A stretch of 64,000 nt of DNA from Candidatus Latescibacterota bacterium (GCA_022824945.1 JAJDYX010000057.1:18476-82475); one strand, 5' to 3'. Positions 18,289 through 27,522 are shown, counted from the stretch's first letter. Program-made: numbers and translations. The notes: a model not told the origin generated them from the letters alone.

Positions 18289-18364
18289 GCCATCCTAGCT
18301 CAGCTGGTAGAGCACCTGATTCGTAATCAGGCGGTCGGCGGTTCGAATCCGCTGGATGGCTCCA
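18289..18364 (+). tRNA. tRNA-Thr (anticodon CGT)
   Basis: A full cloverleaf: 7-bp acceptor stem pairing GCCATCC (18289-18295) with GGATGGC (18354-18360), D arm GCTC/GAGC, anticodon stem CCTGA/TCAGG around TTCGTAA (anticodon CGT, codon ACG), T loop TTCGAAT, discriminator T, and an encoded CCA end (18362-18364). Confidence 0.97.
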
Positions 18365-18393
18365 TTATTTTATGGGTACTGGTGGAGGGCAGA

Positions 18394-18702
18394 ATGGCAA
18401 TTGTTGACAGTCTTCCAGAGTTATCGGATATACTAATGCGAGACATTGAAAAAGGTGTGGATATCTTGAAGTCCGAAGGATGTAAATCTATCTACATCTT
18501 GGGATCTGTTGCTGAAGGACGTGTTACTGAACGGTCTGATATCGATTTTGCAGTCAGAGGATGTCCACCAGATAAATTTTACAATCTGCAAGGTAGGCTG
18601 CTCTTAGAACTTACGCGATCCACAGACCTCATAGATTTGGATTCAGATGCCGACCTGGCATCCTTTCTTGAACGCGAAGCGACTTTAATCCATGTTGGAT
18701 GA
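18394..18702 (+). CDS. mntA: MntA-type antitoxin nucleotidyltransferase
   Basis: 102-residue minimal nucleotidyltransferase. ATG 18394 with GGAGGG upstream. The motif GS-X10-DXD is exact (G37-S38, then D49 and D51: GSVAEGRVTERSDID). In characterised MntA-HepT pairs, the MNT protein adds AMP to a tyrosine of the HepT toxin and silences it. The HepT gene overlaps its end by 11 bp, confirming the pair. It lies 30 bp after tRNA-Thr, with no terminator between, so it may share that transcript. Confidence 0.85.
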   Translation: MAIVDSLPELSDILMRDIEKGVDILKSEGCKSIYILGSVAEGRVTERSDIDFAVRGCPPDKFYNLQGRLLLELTRSTDLIDLDSDADLASFLEREATLIHVG

Positions 18703-19150
18703 TCGGACCCGAGTTCTGGTACGGCGTGAATTGCAACAGATTGAAAAATTGCTCTCCGAATACGATGATCTCATTGAGTCTTCTCGTTCAATTGCGCCAA
18801 CGCTGATAGAATATACAGCCCTTGGTGCCGTATTGCAATCTTTCTACAATGGCGTAGAAAATATTTTTCAGACAATTGGCAAACGAGTTGATGGGCAAAT
18901 TCCTGCGGGAGAATCCTGGCACAAGGATCTTTTGCTTCAGATGGGACGCAAAGCCGAGTCTCGAAAGCCTGTCATCTCTCGAGCAACCTTAGAACGCCTT
19001 CAGCCATATCTCGGTTTTCGCCATGTATCAAGGCATACTTATACATTTGTCCTGGCGTGGGATAAAATGCAAAACCTGGTGTGGGAATTGAGAGATGTTT
19101 GGAATGCGGTACAAGCCGATGTGGAATTGTTTTTGGTTTTATCGGAATGA
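18692..19150 (+). CDS. hepT: HepT-type HEPN toxin
   Basis: 152-residue all-helical HEPN protein. The RX4HXY motif is exact: R110, H115, Y117 (RHVSRHTY). R and H form the ribonuclease site in this family, and the Tyr is the residue AMPylated by MntA. Somewhat longer than the shortest HepT proteins, with a 40-residue N-terminal helix. It overlaps mntA by 11 bp and is followed immediately by a strong terminator. Likely role: growth-arresting RNase acting in phage defence or stabilisation. Confidence 0.85.
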   Translation: MLDDRTRVLVRRELQQIEKLLSEYDDLIESSRSIAPTLIEYTALGAVLQSFYNGVENIFQTIGKRVDGQIPAGESWHKDLLLQMGRKAESRKPVISRATLERLQPYLGFRHVSRHTYTFVLAWDKMQNLVWELRDVWNAVQADVELFLVLSE

Positions 19151-19152
19151 TC

Positions 19153-19189
19153 AAAAAAGCCCCCGATCATAAAGAAAGGGGGCTTTTTT
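19153..19189 (+). terminator. Intrinsic terminator after mntA-hepT
   Basis: A 12-bp stem pairs AAAAAAGCCCCC (19153-19164) with GGGGGCTTTTTT (19178-19189). The 225 bp from here to the ATG at 19415 are AT-rich and hold no clear gene. Confidence 0.9.
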
Positions 19190-19414
19190 CTTTGTGGTAT
19201 TGATGCACAGTGTGAATTTTTGCTACATTTATTTTTTGGAATTATAAGTTGGGAGAATTGTTGTAACATGTTAAAAATAATGATGTTATAGTTTTTAGTG
19301 TCAATTTTAGTCCATCTGGCACAAAAGTTGCAGTTAAGAGGCAGTGTGGCACCTGTCTTGAACACGAGCGGGTATTTTCCCGAAAAACCTGAAACTTTTA
19401 GCTGGGGGGACAGT

Positions 19415-19873
19415 ATGAAATACGTTGCGATTCTTCTTTTATTGGGTTTTGCGCTGGGTTGCAATGTGGTCGATCCCGTGTCGATCTCGGGGTCAGTTGA
19501 AAAAATTTCTCCCGAGGCATTTGCCAATGCCGCCGTGACTATTTTGCACGAAGAAGGCTATACGATAGAAACGGTTGATCCCGTGGCCGGTGTGGTCACG
19601 ACGGGCTGGCGCGATGAGTCGAGTTATGCGAGTCAGACTTTTTTGGATGTCTCGCGGCGTACGCGTATTTCGGTAGTGATGGATTTTTTTACTCATGAGA
19701 TCAATGTGCAGATGACCAAGCAAAAAAGAAGTAGTGAAGATCCCTGGCGCAATGACGGGCTGTCAGATGCCGACAGAGATCGGTTGCGGTTGATTCTCGC
19801 GCGTATTCAAGAGCGCATCCGATTAATTGCCCAGCGCGAAGGAGTTGTTGCCACAAAAAGGAGTATCTGGTGA
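19415..19873 (+). CDS. Small lipoprotein of unknown function
   Basis: 152 residues from ATG 19415, preceded by a G-rich ribosome site; upstream in-frame ATG 19298 lacks one. A lipoprotein signal is visible: MKYVAILLLLGFALGC, with Cys17 as the lipid-modified residue. The mature domain (about 110 residues; EAFANAAVTILHEEGYTIETVD) has an alternating alpha-beta character. It resembles periplasmic lipoproteins that follow a DUF-type fold, but I cannot name the family. Next gene (TonB receptor) is 75 bp downstream on the same strand. Confidence 0.65.
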   Translation: MKYVAILLLLGFALGCNVVDPVSISGSVEKISPEAFANAAVTILHEEGYTIETVDPVAGVVTTGWRDESSYASQTFLDVSRRTRISVVMDFFTHEINVQMTKQKRSSEDPWRNDGLSDADRDRLRLILARIQERIRLIAQREGVVATKRSIW

Positions 19874-19948
19874 CACTATAACCACCGAGATGTGTTATAA
19901 TCTATGGACGGTTCGCAACAGGTATTTTACAAACGAGGAGGAGCAACA

Positions 19949-22168
19949 TTGAAGTCTTTGGGGGTGCTGTTGTTGATGTTGTTGCCGGTGTCTGTTCGTG
20001 CGGCAACATTGAGTGGGTTTATTTCGGATCAGAGTAATGGCGAGTCGCTACCCTATGCGAACGTGGTGTTAAAAGGGCCGGACAGGCCCATTGGGGCGCT
20101 GAGCAATGTGGATGGGTATTACGCCATTCAAGGGGTACCTGAGGATATCCCCTATGTGTTGACCATTTCTTATATCGGGTACATCAGTTTTCAGGATACG
20201 CTGAGTTTTAGAGCGGGCGAAACGAGGCGGCTCGATGTGCAACTCAAACCCGAACCGATAGCCGTGCAGGAGATTGTGGTGGAGGGCAAGCGAGAAGAGG
20301 AAGAGCAGCGCATTCAGCCGGGTTTTGTCGAGGTAGAAACGTCAAAAATTCGCGAGATGCCAGCCATTGGCGAGACGGATATTTTGCGCGCATTACACCT
20401 TTTGCCCGGTATTCAGGCTGCGTCGGATATCAGTTCGGGGCTTTATATCCGCGGTGGTGGACCAGATCAGACTTTGATTTTATTGGATCAAATGCCGCTT
20501 TACAATCCATCGCACGCATTTGGCTTTTTTTCTACGTTTAATCCCGATGCCATTCGGGATATGAGTTTGCACAAAGGGGCTTATCCCGCAAAATACGGTG
20601 GTCGTTTGGGATCTGTGCTCGACGTACACAATAAGGACGGGAATCGCAAGGGATTTGATGCCAGCGGGGGGGTCAGTCTGATTTCAGCGCGTTTGACGCT
20701 CGAAGGTCCAACCTCAAAAGGCTCGTGGATGGTGTCGGGACGTCGCACCTATATCGATCCGATTTTGTCTTTGATCCGAAATGAAGACACAGATGTGCCC
20801 ACGTATTATTTTTACGATTTGAATGCCAAGATCAATCAGGATTTTTCGGATAATGACAAAGTGCAGATCAGCGGGTATTTTGGTCGAGATGATCTGAGTT
20901 TTGATATTGGCGAAGATGCTTTTTTTGGCATTCGGTGGGGGAATACGGCTTTTCTGGGCAAGTGGACGCATGTGTTTTCGCCCGCGCTGTTTGGCAATTT
21001 TGTGGTGGCGAGCAGCCATTACGCCAGTAAGACAGAACTGAATTTTCTCGATACGCCCATTGTGTTTGCCAACAGCATTCGAGATTTTACGGTTAAGGGA
21101 GACCTCGATTGGTTTGCCGCGCGCGATCACGCCTTAAGTGGTGGATTTTTAGCAACGCATTACAATTTTGAATTTATTCAGGAATTTAATCAGGATGACC
21201 AGTTCGACCTGCGTGAAAAGCCCAATTTGCTATCGCTTTATGTGCAAGATCACTGGCAGCCGGGCAAGTCAACTGATGTGCGTTTGGGCATGCGGGGCAA
21301 TTACTTTAGCGAGGGAAACCGCGTTCAAATCGAGCCGCGTTTGTCCATGAGTTATCGGACGGGAAATGTGCGCTATAAGGCTGCGGGCGGTGCATTTCAC
21401 CAGTATTTGCAACTGGTGACCACCGAATTGTTTAGCGGCGGTGATTACTGGGTGCCGCTGGATGAGTCGGTGAAACCCGGACGGTCCTGGCAGAGTGTGG
21501 CCGGTGTGGAGTGGGAACCTTCCGAGCGTTATCAGGCTACGGTGGAAGCCTATTATACCGATATGGCGCATCTGATTGTGCTGGACAATCGCATCGCCGC
21601 AGATATCGATGCGAAGACCGTAGAGGATACGTTTGTGACTGGAGGGACCGGGTACGCTACTGGTATCGAAGTCTTTTTACAGCGCCGCACGGGACGGTTG
21701 ACGGGATGGATTGGATACACGCTGGGATGGACGCGGCGCACATTTGCCGAATTTAATCAGGGGAAGACATTTCCCCCCAAATACGACCGACGCCACGATG
21801 TGTCTTTTGTGAGCAATTACCGCCTGGGCAGATGGTCATTTGGAGCGAATTATGTCTATGGCACGGGCCAGGCATTTACGCCTGCATCTGCGCGTTATTC
21901 ATTGCGCTCGCCTGCGGAGCCCTGGGAAACCGAAAGTCTGGTGCTTCCCGCAGATCGCAACAGCGGTCGCTTATTGCCTTATCAGCGATTGGATTTGAGT
22001 GTGAAGAGAAGGTTCGGGGTGTTTGGCGCGAATGCGGAAATTTACATCCAGGTATTTAATGTGTTTAGCCGGCGCAACGAGTGGTTTGTCATTTTTGATG
22101 AGTCTGATCCAGATGTGGTCAAGATGTTGCCAATCGTGCCTACGCTGGGAATTAATTTTAATTTTTAA
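19949..22168 (+). CDS. TonB-dependent receptor with carboxypeptidase-like regulatory domain
   Basis: 739-residue outer-membrane receptor. A TTG start at 19949 is chosen: GAGGAGG lies 6-8 bp upstream and a proper signal peptide follows (KSLGVLLLMLLPVSVRA), whereas an ATG at 19904 would add a polar stretch. Residues about 18-105 form the CarboxypepD-reg-like domain (LSGFISDQSNGESLPYANV, SNVDGYYAIQGV), as in Bacteroidota receptors. The plug follows with MPAIGETDILRALHLLPGIQ and YIRGGGPDQTLILLDQMPLY, then the barrel ending GINFNF. The next gene is a DUF4249-like lipoprotein 10 bp downstream, a known partner arrangement. Confidence 0.9.
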   Translation: MKSLGVLLLMLLPVSVRAATLSGFISDQSNGESLPYANVVLKGPDRPIGALSNVDGYYAIQGVPEDIPYVLTISYIGYISFQDTLSFRAGETRRLDVQLKPEPIAVQEIVVEGKREEEEQRIQPGFVEVETSKIREMPAIGETDILRALHLLPGIQAASDISSGLYIRGGGPDQTLILLDQMPLYNPSHAFGFFSTFNPDAIRDMSLHKGAYPAKYGGRLGSVLDVHNKDGNRKGFDASGGVSLISARLTLEGPTSKGSWMVSGRRTYIDPILSLIRNEDTDVPTYYFYDLNAKINQDFSDNDKVQISGYFGRDDLSFDIGEDAFFGIRWGNTAFLGKWTHVFSPALFGNFVVASSHYASKTELNFLDTPIVFANSIRDFTVKGDLDWFAARDHALSGGFLATHYNFEFIQEFNQDDQFDLREKPNLLSLYVQDHWQPGKSTDVRLGMRGNYFSEGNRVQIEPRLSMSYRTGNVRYKAAGGAFHQYLQLVTTELFSGGDYWVPLDESVKPGRSWQSVAGVEWEPSERYQATVEAYYTDMAHLIVLDNRIAADIDAKTVEDTFVTGGTGYATGIEVFLQRRTGRLTGWIGYTLGWTRRTFAEFNQGKTFPPKYDRRHDVSFVSNYRLGRWSFGANYVYGTGQAFTPASARYSLRSPAEPWETESLVLPADRNSGRLLPYQRLDLSVKRRFGVFGANAEIYIQVFNVFSRRNEWFVIFDESDPDVVKMLPIVPTLGINFNF

Positions 22169-22178
22169 GAGGATTGTG

Positions 22179-23111
22179 ATGAAATATTTCGTTTTGATGA
22201 TGGGTTGTCTGATCGCGCTGGTGGGGTGTAAGGCCGAGCGCGATTCATCAAGTCTTTTTGGACCAGATTCCTCGGGCGTTCTGGTTGTGGATGCGCTGTT
22301 GATTGTTGATAAGCCCCTGCCACAGGTGTTGATTAGTGAAACAGTAAAAACAAACGCGGGATATTCTGAACGCTGGGAAGGTGTAGGTGATGCCGAGGTC
22401 GTGATATCGCAAGGGGAACAGACGTTTTTGTACAGGCCAGGTCGCGGCACAGGGTATTATGATTCCCCGCCCAATGCGCCACTCGTTTTGCCAAATACAA
22501 CGTATCATTTGCGCGTGCGATCACAGGGTAGGGAGATCACCGCGCAGACGGTCACGCCCGATAGATTGGATATCCGAGAGGTTGTGTTATTGGATGACGA
22601 GACGTTCGATGTGATCCGTGTGTTGAAAAAATATGAAGATAGCACGGTGTTCAACACACCTGAAAATCGACTTGCCTACCAACTGGGGCTTTTGGAGATG
22701 CGCTTTGATCCTCTTCTCGCAGACGGCTACCAGATTGCCATTGAGAGTCTGGATCTCTCGTCGGATTTTTTGGTCGATTCCGATTTTTTTGACGAATACG
22801 ATTTTGACCGGTACGGCAGTTCGCCCGCATTGGAAGCCTCAGATGGCAATTTGCGTATGCCCTGGTTTATTGTGGGTTTTGCCGGGCCTCATGTCATTCG
22901 CGTTTATGCGGTTGACAAAAACTGGTTTGATCTGATTCGCTCTGTGCCCGAGTTTTATCAAGATGAAGATGGCAATGCGTTTCAGCCCGGCGGTCTGGCG
23001 GGCGACAATTTTGAGCGTCCGTTGTTTAACGTTGATGGAGGTATAGGGATTTTTGGATCGGCGTCCGTGGATTCGGTGGGTTTTGTGGTGCTGCCTCGCG
23101 CGTCGCAATAA
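22179..23111 (+). CDS. DUF4249-like lipoprotein partner of the TonB receptor
   Basis: 310 residues from ATG 22179 with AAGAGGA upstream. Lipoprotein signal MKYFVLMMGCLIALVGC, Cys17. The mature part has the DUF4249 pattern: an early VVDALLIVDKPLPQVLISET strand pair, then VVISQGEQTFLY, and a YHLRVRSQGREITAQTVTP Ig-like segment. DUF4249 genes are usually found directly after TonB receptors in FCB bacteria and are thought to assist substrate capture at the cell surface. Substrate unknown. The transcript ends at the terminator at 23138. Confidence 0.7.
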   Translation: MKYFVLMMGCLIALVGCKAERDSSSLFGPDSSGVLVVDALLIVDKPLPQVLISETVKTNAGYSERWEGVGDAEVVISQGEQTFLYRPGRGTGYYDSPPNAPLVLPNTTYHLRVRSQGREITAQTVTPDRLDIREVVLLDDETFDVIRVLKKYEDSTVFNTPENRLAYQLGLLEMRFDPLLADGYQIAIESLDLSSDFLVDSDFFDEYDFDRYGSSPALEASDGNLRMPWFIVGFAGPHVIRVYAVDKNWFDLIRSVPEFYQDEDGNAFQPGGLAGDNFERPLFNVDGGIGIFGSASVDSVGFVVLPRASQ

Positions 23112-23137
23112 AGGTTATTGCACAAATATATCTCCTT

Positions 23138-23167
23138 GGGCATCGGTTTATAACCGATGCCCTTTTT
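23138..23167 (+). terminator. Intrinsic terminator
   Basis: A perfect 11-bp stem (23138-23148 with 23152-23162) with a 3-nt loop and TTTTT. It closes the TonB receptor/DUF4249 transcript and precedes the PhyH-Gfo/Idh-PfkB operon. Confidence 0.9.
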
Positions 23168-23231
23168 CTTTGCTTGACGCGGGCATTTGTGTTATGATTT
23201 CTATACTATAAAGTTTTTGAGGAGGAGAAAA

Positions 23232-24038
23232 ATGACGCCAGAAGAACAGAAAACGTTTTTTTTCGATCAGGGCTATCTCGTGGTTGAAGATGTGGTGTCG
23301 CCAGAGGAGTTGGCCGAGTGTGAAGTGGAGATCCACAAATTACACGTAATGGCAGCAGATTTGGCAGCCAATGGCGATAAGCGTTCGGGCAGTTTTCAGC
23401 GCGAGCCTTATGCGAGGGACAAAGAGCAAGAAGGCTTGCCCGTGTTGCGAAAGATCGAACAGACGCGCGATTTTTCCAATGTGTTCAAGAATTTGGCTGC
23501 ACATTCCAAACTCGTGCCCGTGGTTCAGAATCTGATTGGTCCCGATTTGTTGTTGTTTCGCAGTACGCTTATGCTCAAGCCCGCGTTTCACGGGTCATCG
23601 CATGGTTTTCATCAAGATTCAGCGTATTGGCCGATGAAGCCGCCCGCACTTGTCACGGTGAGTATTGCGCTGACAGAGGCCAATTCGGAGAATGGTTGTA
23701 TTCGGGTGATTCCCCGGAGTCACAAGTGGGGCATGCAGAAATGGGGCGATATTGCGCGGCCCCAAGATGCAAAGTTGGCAGATCGAAAAAATTTGGATAT
23801 TTCACAGGCGATTGAGGTGCCGCTCAAGGCGGGAACTGCTCTTTTGTTTCACAGTTTGTGTGTGCACGGTTCTGGACCCAATCATTCCCCTCGGCCAAGG
23901 CATACGGCACTTTACGCCTATTTTCCACCCACAGTGCGTTATATTGCGCGTGGATCGGATTCATCGCGCACGTTTCCGGTGATTGCCGGGTTGGAAGGCA
24001 GGGAAGAAGTCACGATGGTCGCCGAGTCGGCGGCTTAA
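23232..24038 (+). CDS. Phytanoyl-CoA dioxygenase (PhyH) family protein
   Basis: 268-residue non-haem Fe(II)/2-oxoglutarate oxygenase. ATG 23232 with GGAGGAG upstream. The metal-binding facial triad is visible: H-x-D in SHGFHQDSAYW (near residue 127) and the distal His in HSLCVHGSGPNHS, followed by the 2-oxoglutarate-binding Arg (RPRHTALY). The ENGCIRVIPRSHKWG segment is typical of the family. Substrate unknown; in these genomes such genes are numerous. First gene of an operon with a Gfo/Idh oxidoreductase (40 bp) and a PfkB kinase (overlapping), suggesting modified-sugar catabolism. Confidence 0.85.
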   Translation: MTPEEQKTFFFDQGYLVVEDVVSPEELAECEVEIHKLHVMAADLAANGDKRSGSFQREPYARDKEQEGLPVLRKIEQTRDFSNVFKNLAAHSKLVPVVQNLIGPDLLLFRSTLMLKPAFHGSSHGFHQDSAYWPMKPPALVTVSIALTEANSENGCIRVIPRSHKWGMQKWGDIARPQDAKLADRKNLDISQAIEVPLKAGTALLFHSLCVHGSGPNHSPRPRHTALYAYFPPTVRYIARGSDSSRTFPVIAGLEGREEVTMVAESAA

Positions 24039-24078
24039 TAATAAAATATTAATCACAATAACCGGGAGGTTCTGCGCG

Positions 24079-25062
24079 ATGTCTAAAGAAAAAATTCGGC
24101 TCGGTTTGATCGGATGTGGCGGCAATATGCAGCGGGCACATTTGCCTCGTTTGAAGGCAGATGGCGGCGTGGAGATTATCGGGATGGCCGATCCCGATGA
24201 GAGCCAGGCCGAAGCATTGATGGCGGCGTGGGGTAGTGAGGTATCGTTTTATGAAGATTATCGCCAACTGGTGCGTAATGAGGCGTTGGATGCCATGCTG
24301 ATCAGTTCGCCCCATGCCCTGCATTATGAACACGCCCGTTTGTCTTTGCAAAAGGGATTACACGTTCTGGTTGAGAAGCCCCTCACTGTTGCGTCTCGCC
24401 AGACCAAGTCGCTGATCAATCTGTCGGATAAATTGAAATTGTATCTGGTGGTGGCCTATCAACGCAATTATATGGCTCCCCACGTTTATGCGCGTGAATT
24501 GATAAGGCAAGGTGAATTGGGAGAGTTGCGCGGTGTGGTGGCTTATGTGACACAAAATTGGGGCAGTATCCGCGGCTGGCGTTTGGATCCCGAATTGTCG
24601 GGGGGCGGCATGTTTATGGATACAGGTAGCCATCTCGTTGCTTCTGTGTTGTGGATTACGGGATTGGAGCCTGTGGAGGTCTCGGCCTTTGCGGAGAACG
24701 CGGGAAAAGCCGTGGATACCAATATGGTGGTCAATGTGCGTTTCAAAGGTGGCGGGGCGGGTACGCTGAATACCTTTGGCAATGCGGCGCATCACGATGA
24801 GCGAATCGCCATTCACGGAAGCAAAGGCTGTCTGGTGTTCCATTTGCACCAGTGGCAGGTGCAGTCGGTTTTGCTGAATGACAAACCACTCGAAATTCCA
24901 CCGCATATTCAGGAGATAACCCCCGATCAGGCATTTTTTGATCTGATCCGCAACGATGGCGTGGGATATTCGCCGCCTGATTTCGCTTTGCAGGTCGCCC
25001 GCTTGTCCGAGGCCGCTTATCGTTCGGCTTCTGCAAAGAAGGCTGTGAAGGTGTCGCGGTAA
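24079..25062 (+). CDS. Gfo/Idh/MocA-family oxidoreductase
   Basis: 327-residue NAD(P)-dependent sugar or inositol dehydrogenase. ATG 24079 with GGGAGG about 10 bp upstream. The Rossmann motif is GLIGCGGNMQ near residues 9-18, followed by the EKP catalytic motif (HVLVEKPLTVA). The substrate domain has the GGGMFMDTGSHL segment with the catalytic-type His. Stop codon overlaps the start of the kinase gene (TAATG), so the two are coupled. Likely oxidises a sugar-like substrate; identity unknown. Confidence 0.88.
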   Translation: MSKEKIRLGLIGCGGNMQRAHLPRLKADGGVEIIGMADPDESQAEALMAAWGSEVSFYEDYRQLVRNEALDAMLISSPHALHYEHARLSLQKGLHVLVEKPLTVASRQTKSLINLSDKLKLYLVVAYQRNYMAPHVYARELIRQGELGELRGVVAYVTQNWGSIRGWRLDPELSGGGMFMDTGSHLVASVLWITGLEPVEVSAFAENAGKAVDTNMVVNVRFKGGGAGTLNTFGNAAHHDERIAIHGSKGCLVFHLHQWQVQSVLLNDKPLEIPPHIQEITPDQAFFDLIRNDGVGYSPPDFALQVARLSEAAYRSASAKKAVKVSR

Positions 25063-25946
25063 TGCGCCGTGATCCGCCTTGCGTGGTCGCTATAGGCGCC
25101 GTGTTGTGGGACGTGTTTCCCGATGGTGAGCGATTGGGAGGCGCGCCAGCAAATTTTGCCGTGCATGCGGCTGCTTTGGGTGCGCGTGCTGCCATGGTGA
25201 GTTGTGTGGGAGACGATGCGCGGGGCAAGGTAGCACTTGAGATTTTGAGTAGATATGGCGTAGCAACAGATACTATGCAAGTACATGCCCATCGGCCAAC
25301 GGGTACTGTGAATGTGACCCTTGCAGATGGGCAACCCACTTATGAAATAGTCGAAGGCGTGGCGTGGGATGCGATTACATGGTGTTCAGAATTGGCACCG
25401 ATAGCGCAATCTGCTCACGCCTTGTGTTTTGGTACATTGGACCAACGCGAGGCGCAGAGCCGTCGGGCAATTACAAATTTTTTAGATGCAGCGTCGCCGA
25501 ATTGTCTGCGCGTGCTCGATATCAATTTTCGCCAGCACTATCATACTTATGAGATTGTGCGAGAGTCTATAGCACGCGCTGACGTGCTGAAGTTAAATGA
25601 TGAGGAAGTGGTTCTGCTGCGCGATTATGTGGGGGGGGAAGAAGATGTGGATGCTTTTTTGACAGGTATTCTCGCGCGTTATGATCTGCAATGTGTGATT
25701 TTGACGCTGGGAGAAAAGGGGTGCCGGGTTGTGAGTGAAGATGGGATTTGTCGGGCGATAGGGAAAAGACAACAGGTCGTGAATACGGTGGGTGCTGGCG
25801 ATGCTTTTACAGCGGCTTATGTCGTGCATTTACTCGCTGGGGCACCGATGCAGATATGCGCTGAGCAAGCCAATACCGTTGGCGGTTTTGTTACGACACA
25901 GGACAGTGGGATGCCGCCGTTGCCTGCGCGTTTTCGAGTTTTTTAG
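25062..25946 (+). CDS. PfkB-family carbohydrate kinase
   Basis: 294-residue ribokinase-fold sugar kinase. The N-terminal signature GGAPANFAVHAAALGA and the C-terminal PfkB signature VNTVGAGDAFTAAYVVHLL (catalytic Asp of GAGD) are intact. Its ATG overlaps the preceding stop by one base. The fructokinase-like sequence fits phosphorylation of a ketose or similar sugar produced by the upstream dehydrogenase. Last gene of the plus-strand operon; it ends 18 bp from the convergent phosphodiesterase gene. Confidence 0.88.
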   Translation: MRRDPPCVVAIGAVLWDVFPDGERLGGAPANFAVHAAALGARAAMVSCVGDDARGKVALEILSRYGVATDTMQVHAHRPTGTVNVTLADGQPTYEIVEGVAWDAITWCSELAPIAQSAHALCFGTLDQREAQSRRAITNFLDAASPNCLRVLDINFRQHYHTYEIVRESIARADVLKLNDEEVVLLRDYVGGEEDVDAFLTGILARYDLQCVILTLGEKGCRVVSEDGICRAIGKRQQVVNTVGAGDAFTAAYVVHLLAGAPMQICAEQANTVGGFVTTQDSGMPPLPARFRVF

Positions 25947-25964
25947 TCTCCAGACTCCTTTTTA

Positions 25965-27461
25965 TCACAAATATCCCAGTGCTCTGAGCCGATCTTCGAG
26001 TGCTTTTTTTTCGTCTTCTGTATAGACCTCGTCGTCCGTGTGTGAAGGTTGTGCGTCTGATGGTGCAGGCATTGAGGGGGCGTTGACTATTGCATGGCCT
26101 TGCATGTCGGTGGGAATGGGTATATCCATGAGGCCCAGGATAGTTGGTGCGATGTCGCGTATTTCCAGATTGTATCTCTCGCCTGTGTGCATGCCGTCTT
26201 TGAGAATAAAGATACCGTGTTGGGCGTGATTGGCATCGTCTGGTCCGGTGTCGTTTTCAAGGGTGTGGATGGCGCGATGGCCTATTGTGCCAACAGAACG
26301 CCAGTGCAGGTCGCCAAAATAGACGATCAGGTCGGGCGGGATATTGTTGATGGTGTTGTAAATATCTTCTGGTTTGAAGACCTGTGTCGGTAGGGGATTG
26401 CCCTTGTCGTCGGGAATATCTGCGATTTTTTTCGAGAGTTCAGCACATAAGACCTGGTATTGTTCGGGGGGCACAATGCCTTCTGGTTCGCGTCCAGCAA
26501 TGTTGAGAAAGATGCGCGCGTAATAGCCACCCTCACCCCAGGCTGTGGTTTTTGACCAGTCGATTTCGAGGTCCTCATAAGCCATAGGCTCCTGGGGATA
26601 TTTTTTTATTGTCAAATACCCTTCTCGGATCAACCATTCATTGATGCAGATACCGCCATCAATGCGTTTTGCGCCGTGGTCTGAGACGAGGAGGATGGCT
26701 GTGTCTTTATCAGTTAGAGCAATCAGGGATGCAATTTCCCCATCGAGATACCGGTAATAGTCGCGGATGGCGTTCACATATTCGGAATTGGGATCGTGTT
26801 TTCGGTGGGTTTGATCCAGAAAGCGCCAGAATCCATGATGGATGCGATCTGTGCCCATTTCCACATGCATGCAGAAGTCCCATTCGCGGGTTTGCATGAG
26901 ATGCCGGGTCACGCGAAAGCGCTTTTCGGTCATGGCGTAAATTTCGCGGAGTAAGCGCGCTTTGTCATCTGTGCGAAAATCGCGCACATCGATGATGTAG
27001 CCATCGGATACGCGCTCGATTTCGGTTTTTAGACTGTCGGGATAGGTATAGGGACTGTTGTTGCTCGGTGTGAGAAAAGAGGCGATCAGACAGCCGTTGA
27101 CTGGCTGGGGTGGATAAGTTTGGGGTACGCCAACGAGGATTACTTTTTTGCCTGCAGCAGAGATGATGTCCCAAACCGTATCGTCGTGTACGAGAGATGA
27201 ATTGGCAATAGACAGATGGGTATAGGAATAGTCGGTGCGGTTGCGAAGCCCGTAAAATCCCAGCGTGCCGGGGTCTTTGCCCGTTACCATGCTCATCCAG
27301 GCGGGAATGGTGATGGGCGGGATGGTGCTTTTGAGATTGCCGAAAATCCCGGTTTCGATCAGGTTACCGATGGTGGGCATGTCATCTCGAAATCGCTGAA
27401 AGATCAGTTCGGGCGACGCGCAATCCAGACCTATGACGAGTACTTTGCGAATGGATGACAT
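25965..27461 (-). CDS. Alkaline-phosphatase-superfamily phosphodiesterase/nucleotide pyrophosphatase-like
   Basis: 498 residues, binuclear-metal hydrolase. ATG 27461 with GAGGAAA upstream. The first metal Asp lies in VIGLDCASPE, the nucleophile region is PPITIPAWMSMVTG (Thr), and later ligands are TDRIHHGFW, SDHGAKRIDGG and the C-terminal GTIGHRAIHT. Such proteins hydrolyse phosphodiesters or transfer phospho-groups on lipids and glycans. The C-terminal 50 residues are low-complexity and acidic (SDAQPSHTDDEVYTEDEKK). It is the last gene of the long minus-strand run that includes glycan enzymes. Confidence 0.82.
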   Translation of the reverse strand: MSSIRKVLVIGLDCASPELIFQRFRDDMPTIGNLIETGIFGNLKSTIPPITIPAWMSMVTGKDPGTLGFYGLRNRTDYSYTHLSIANSSLVHDDTVWDIISAAGKKVILVGVPQTYPPQPVNGCLIASFLTPSNNSPYTYPDSLKTEIERVSDGYIIDVRDFRTDDKARLLREIYAMTEKRFRVTRHLMQTREWDFCMHVEMGTDRIHHGFWRFLDQTHRKHDPNSEYVNAIRDYYRYLDGEIASLIALTDKDTAILLVSDHGAKRIDGGICINEWLIREGYLTIKKYPQEPMAYEDLEIDWSKTTAWGEGGYYARIFLNIAGREPEGIVPPEQYQVLCAELSKKIADIPDDKGNPLPTQVFKPEDIYNTINNIPPDLIVYFGDLHWRSVGTIGHRAIHTLENDTGPDDANHAQHGIFILKDGMHTGERYNLEIRDIAPTILGLMDIPIPTDMQGHAIVNAPSMPAPSDAQPSHTDDEVYTEDEKKALEDRLRALGYL

Positions 27462-27522
27462 GGTATTTCCTCAGAGTGCAGGGCACCTTTCCAGCCCCTG
27501 GCCCCCAGTCCCCAGCCCCCTC

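Noticed and set aside
23174..23210. Promoter for the PhyH gene at 23232
   Set aside because: TTGACG is present, but TATGAT and TATACT lie at spacings of 12 and 22 bp, outside the usual range.
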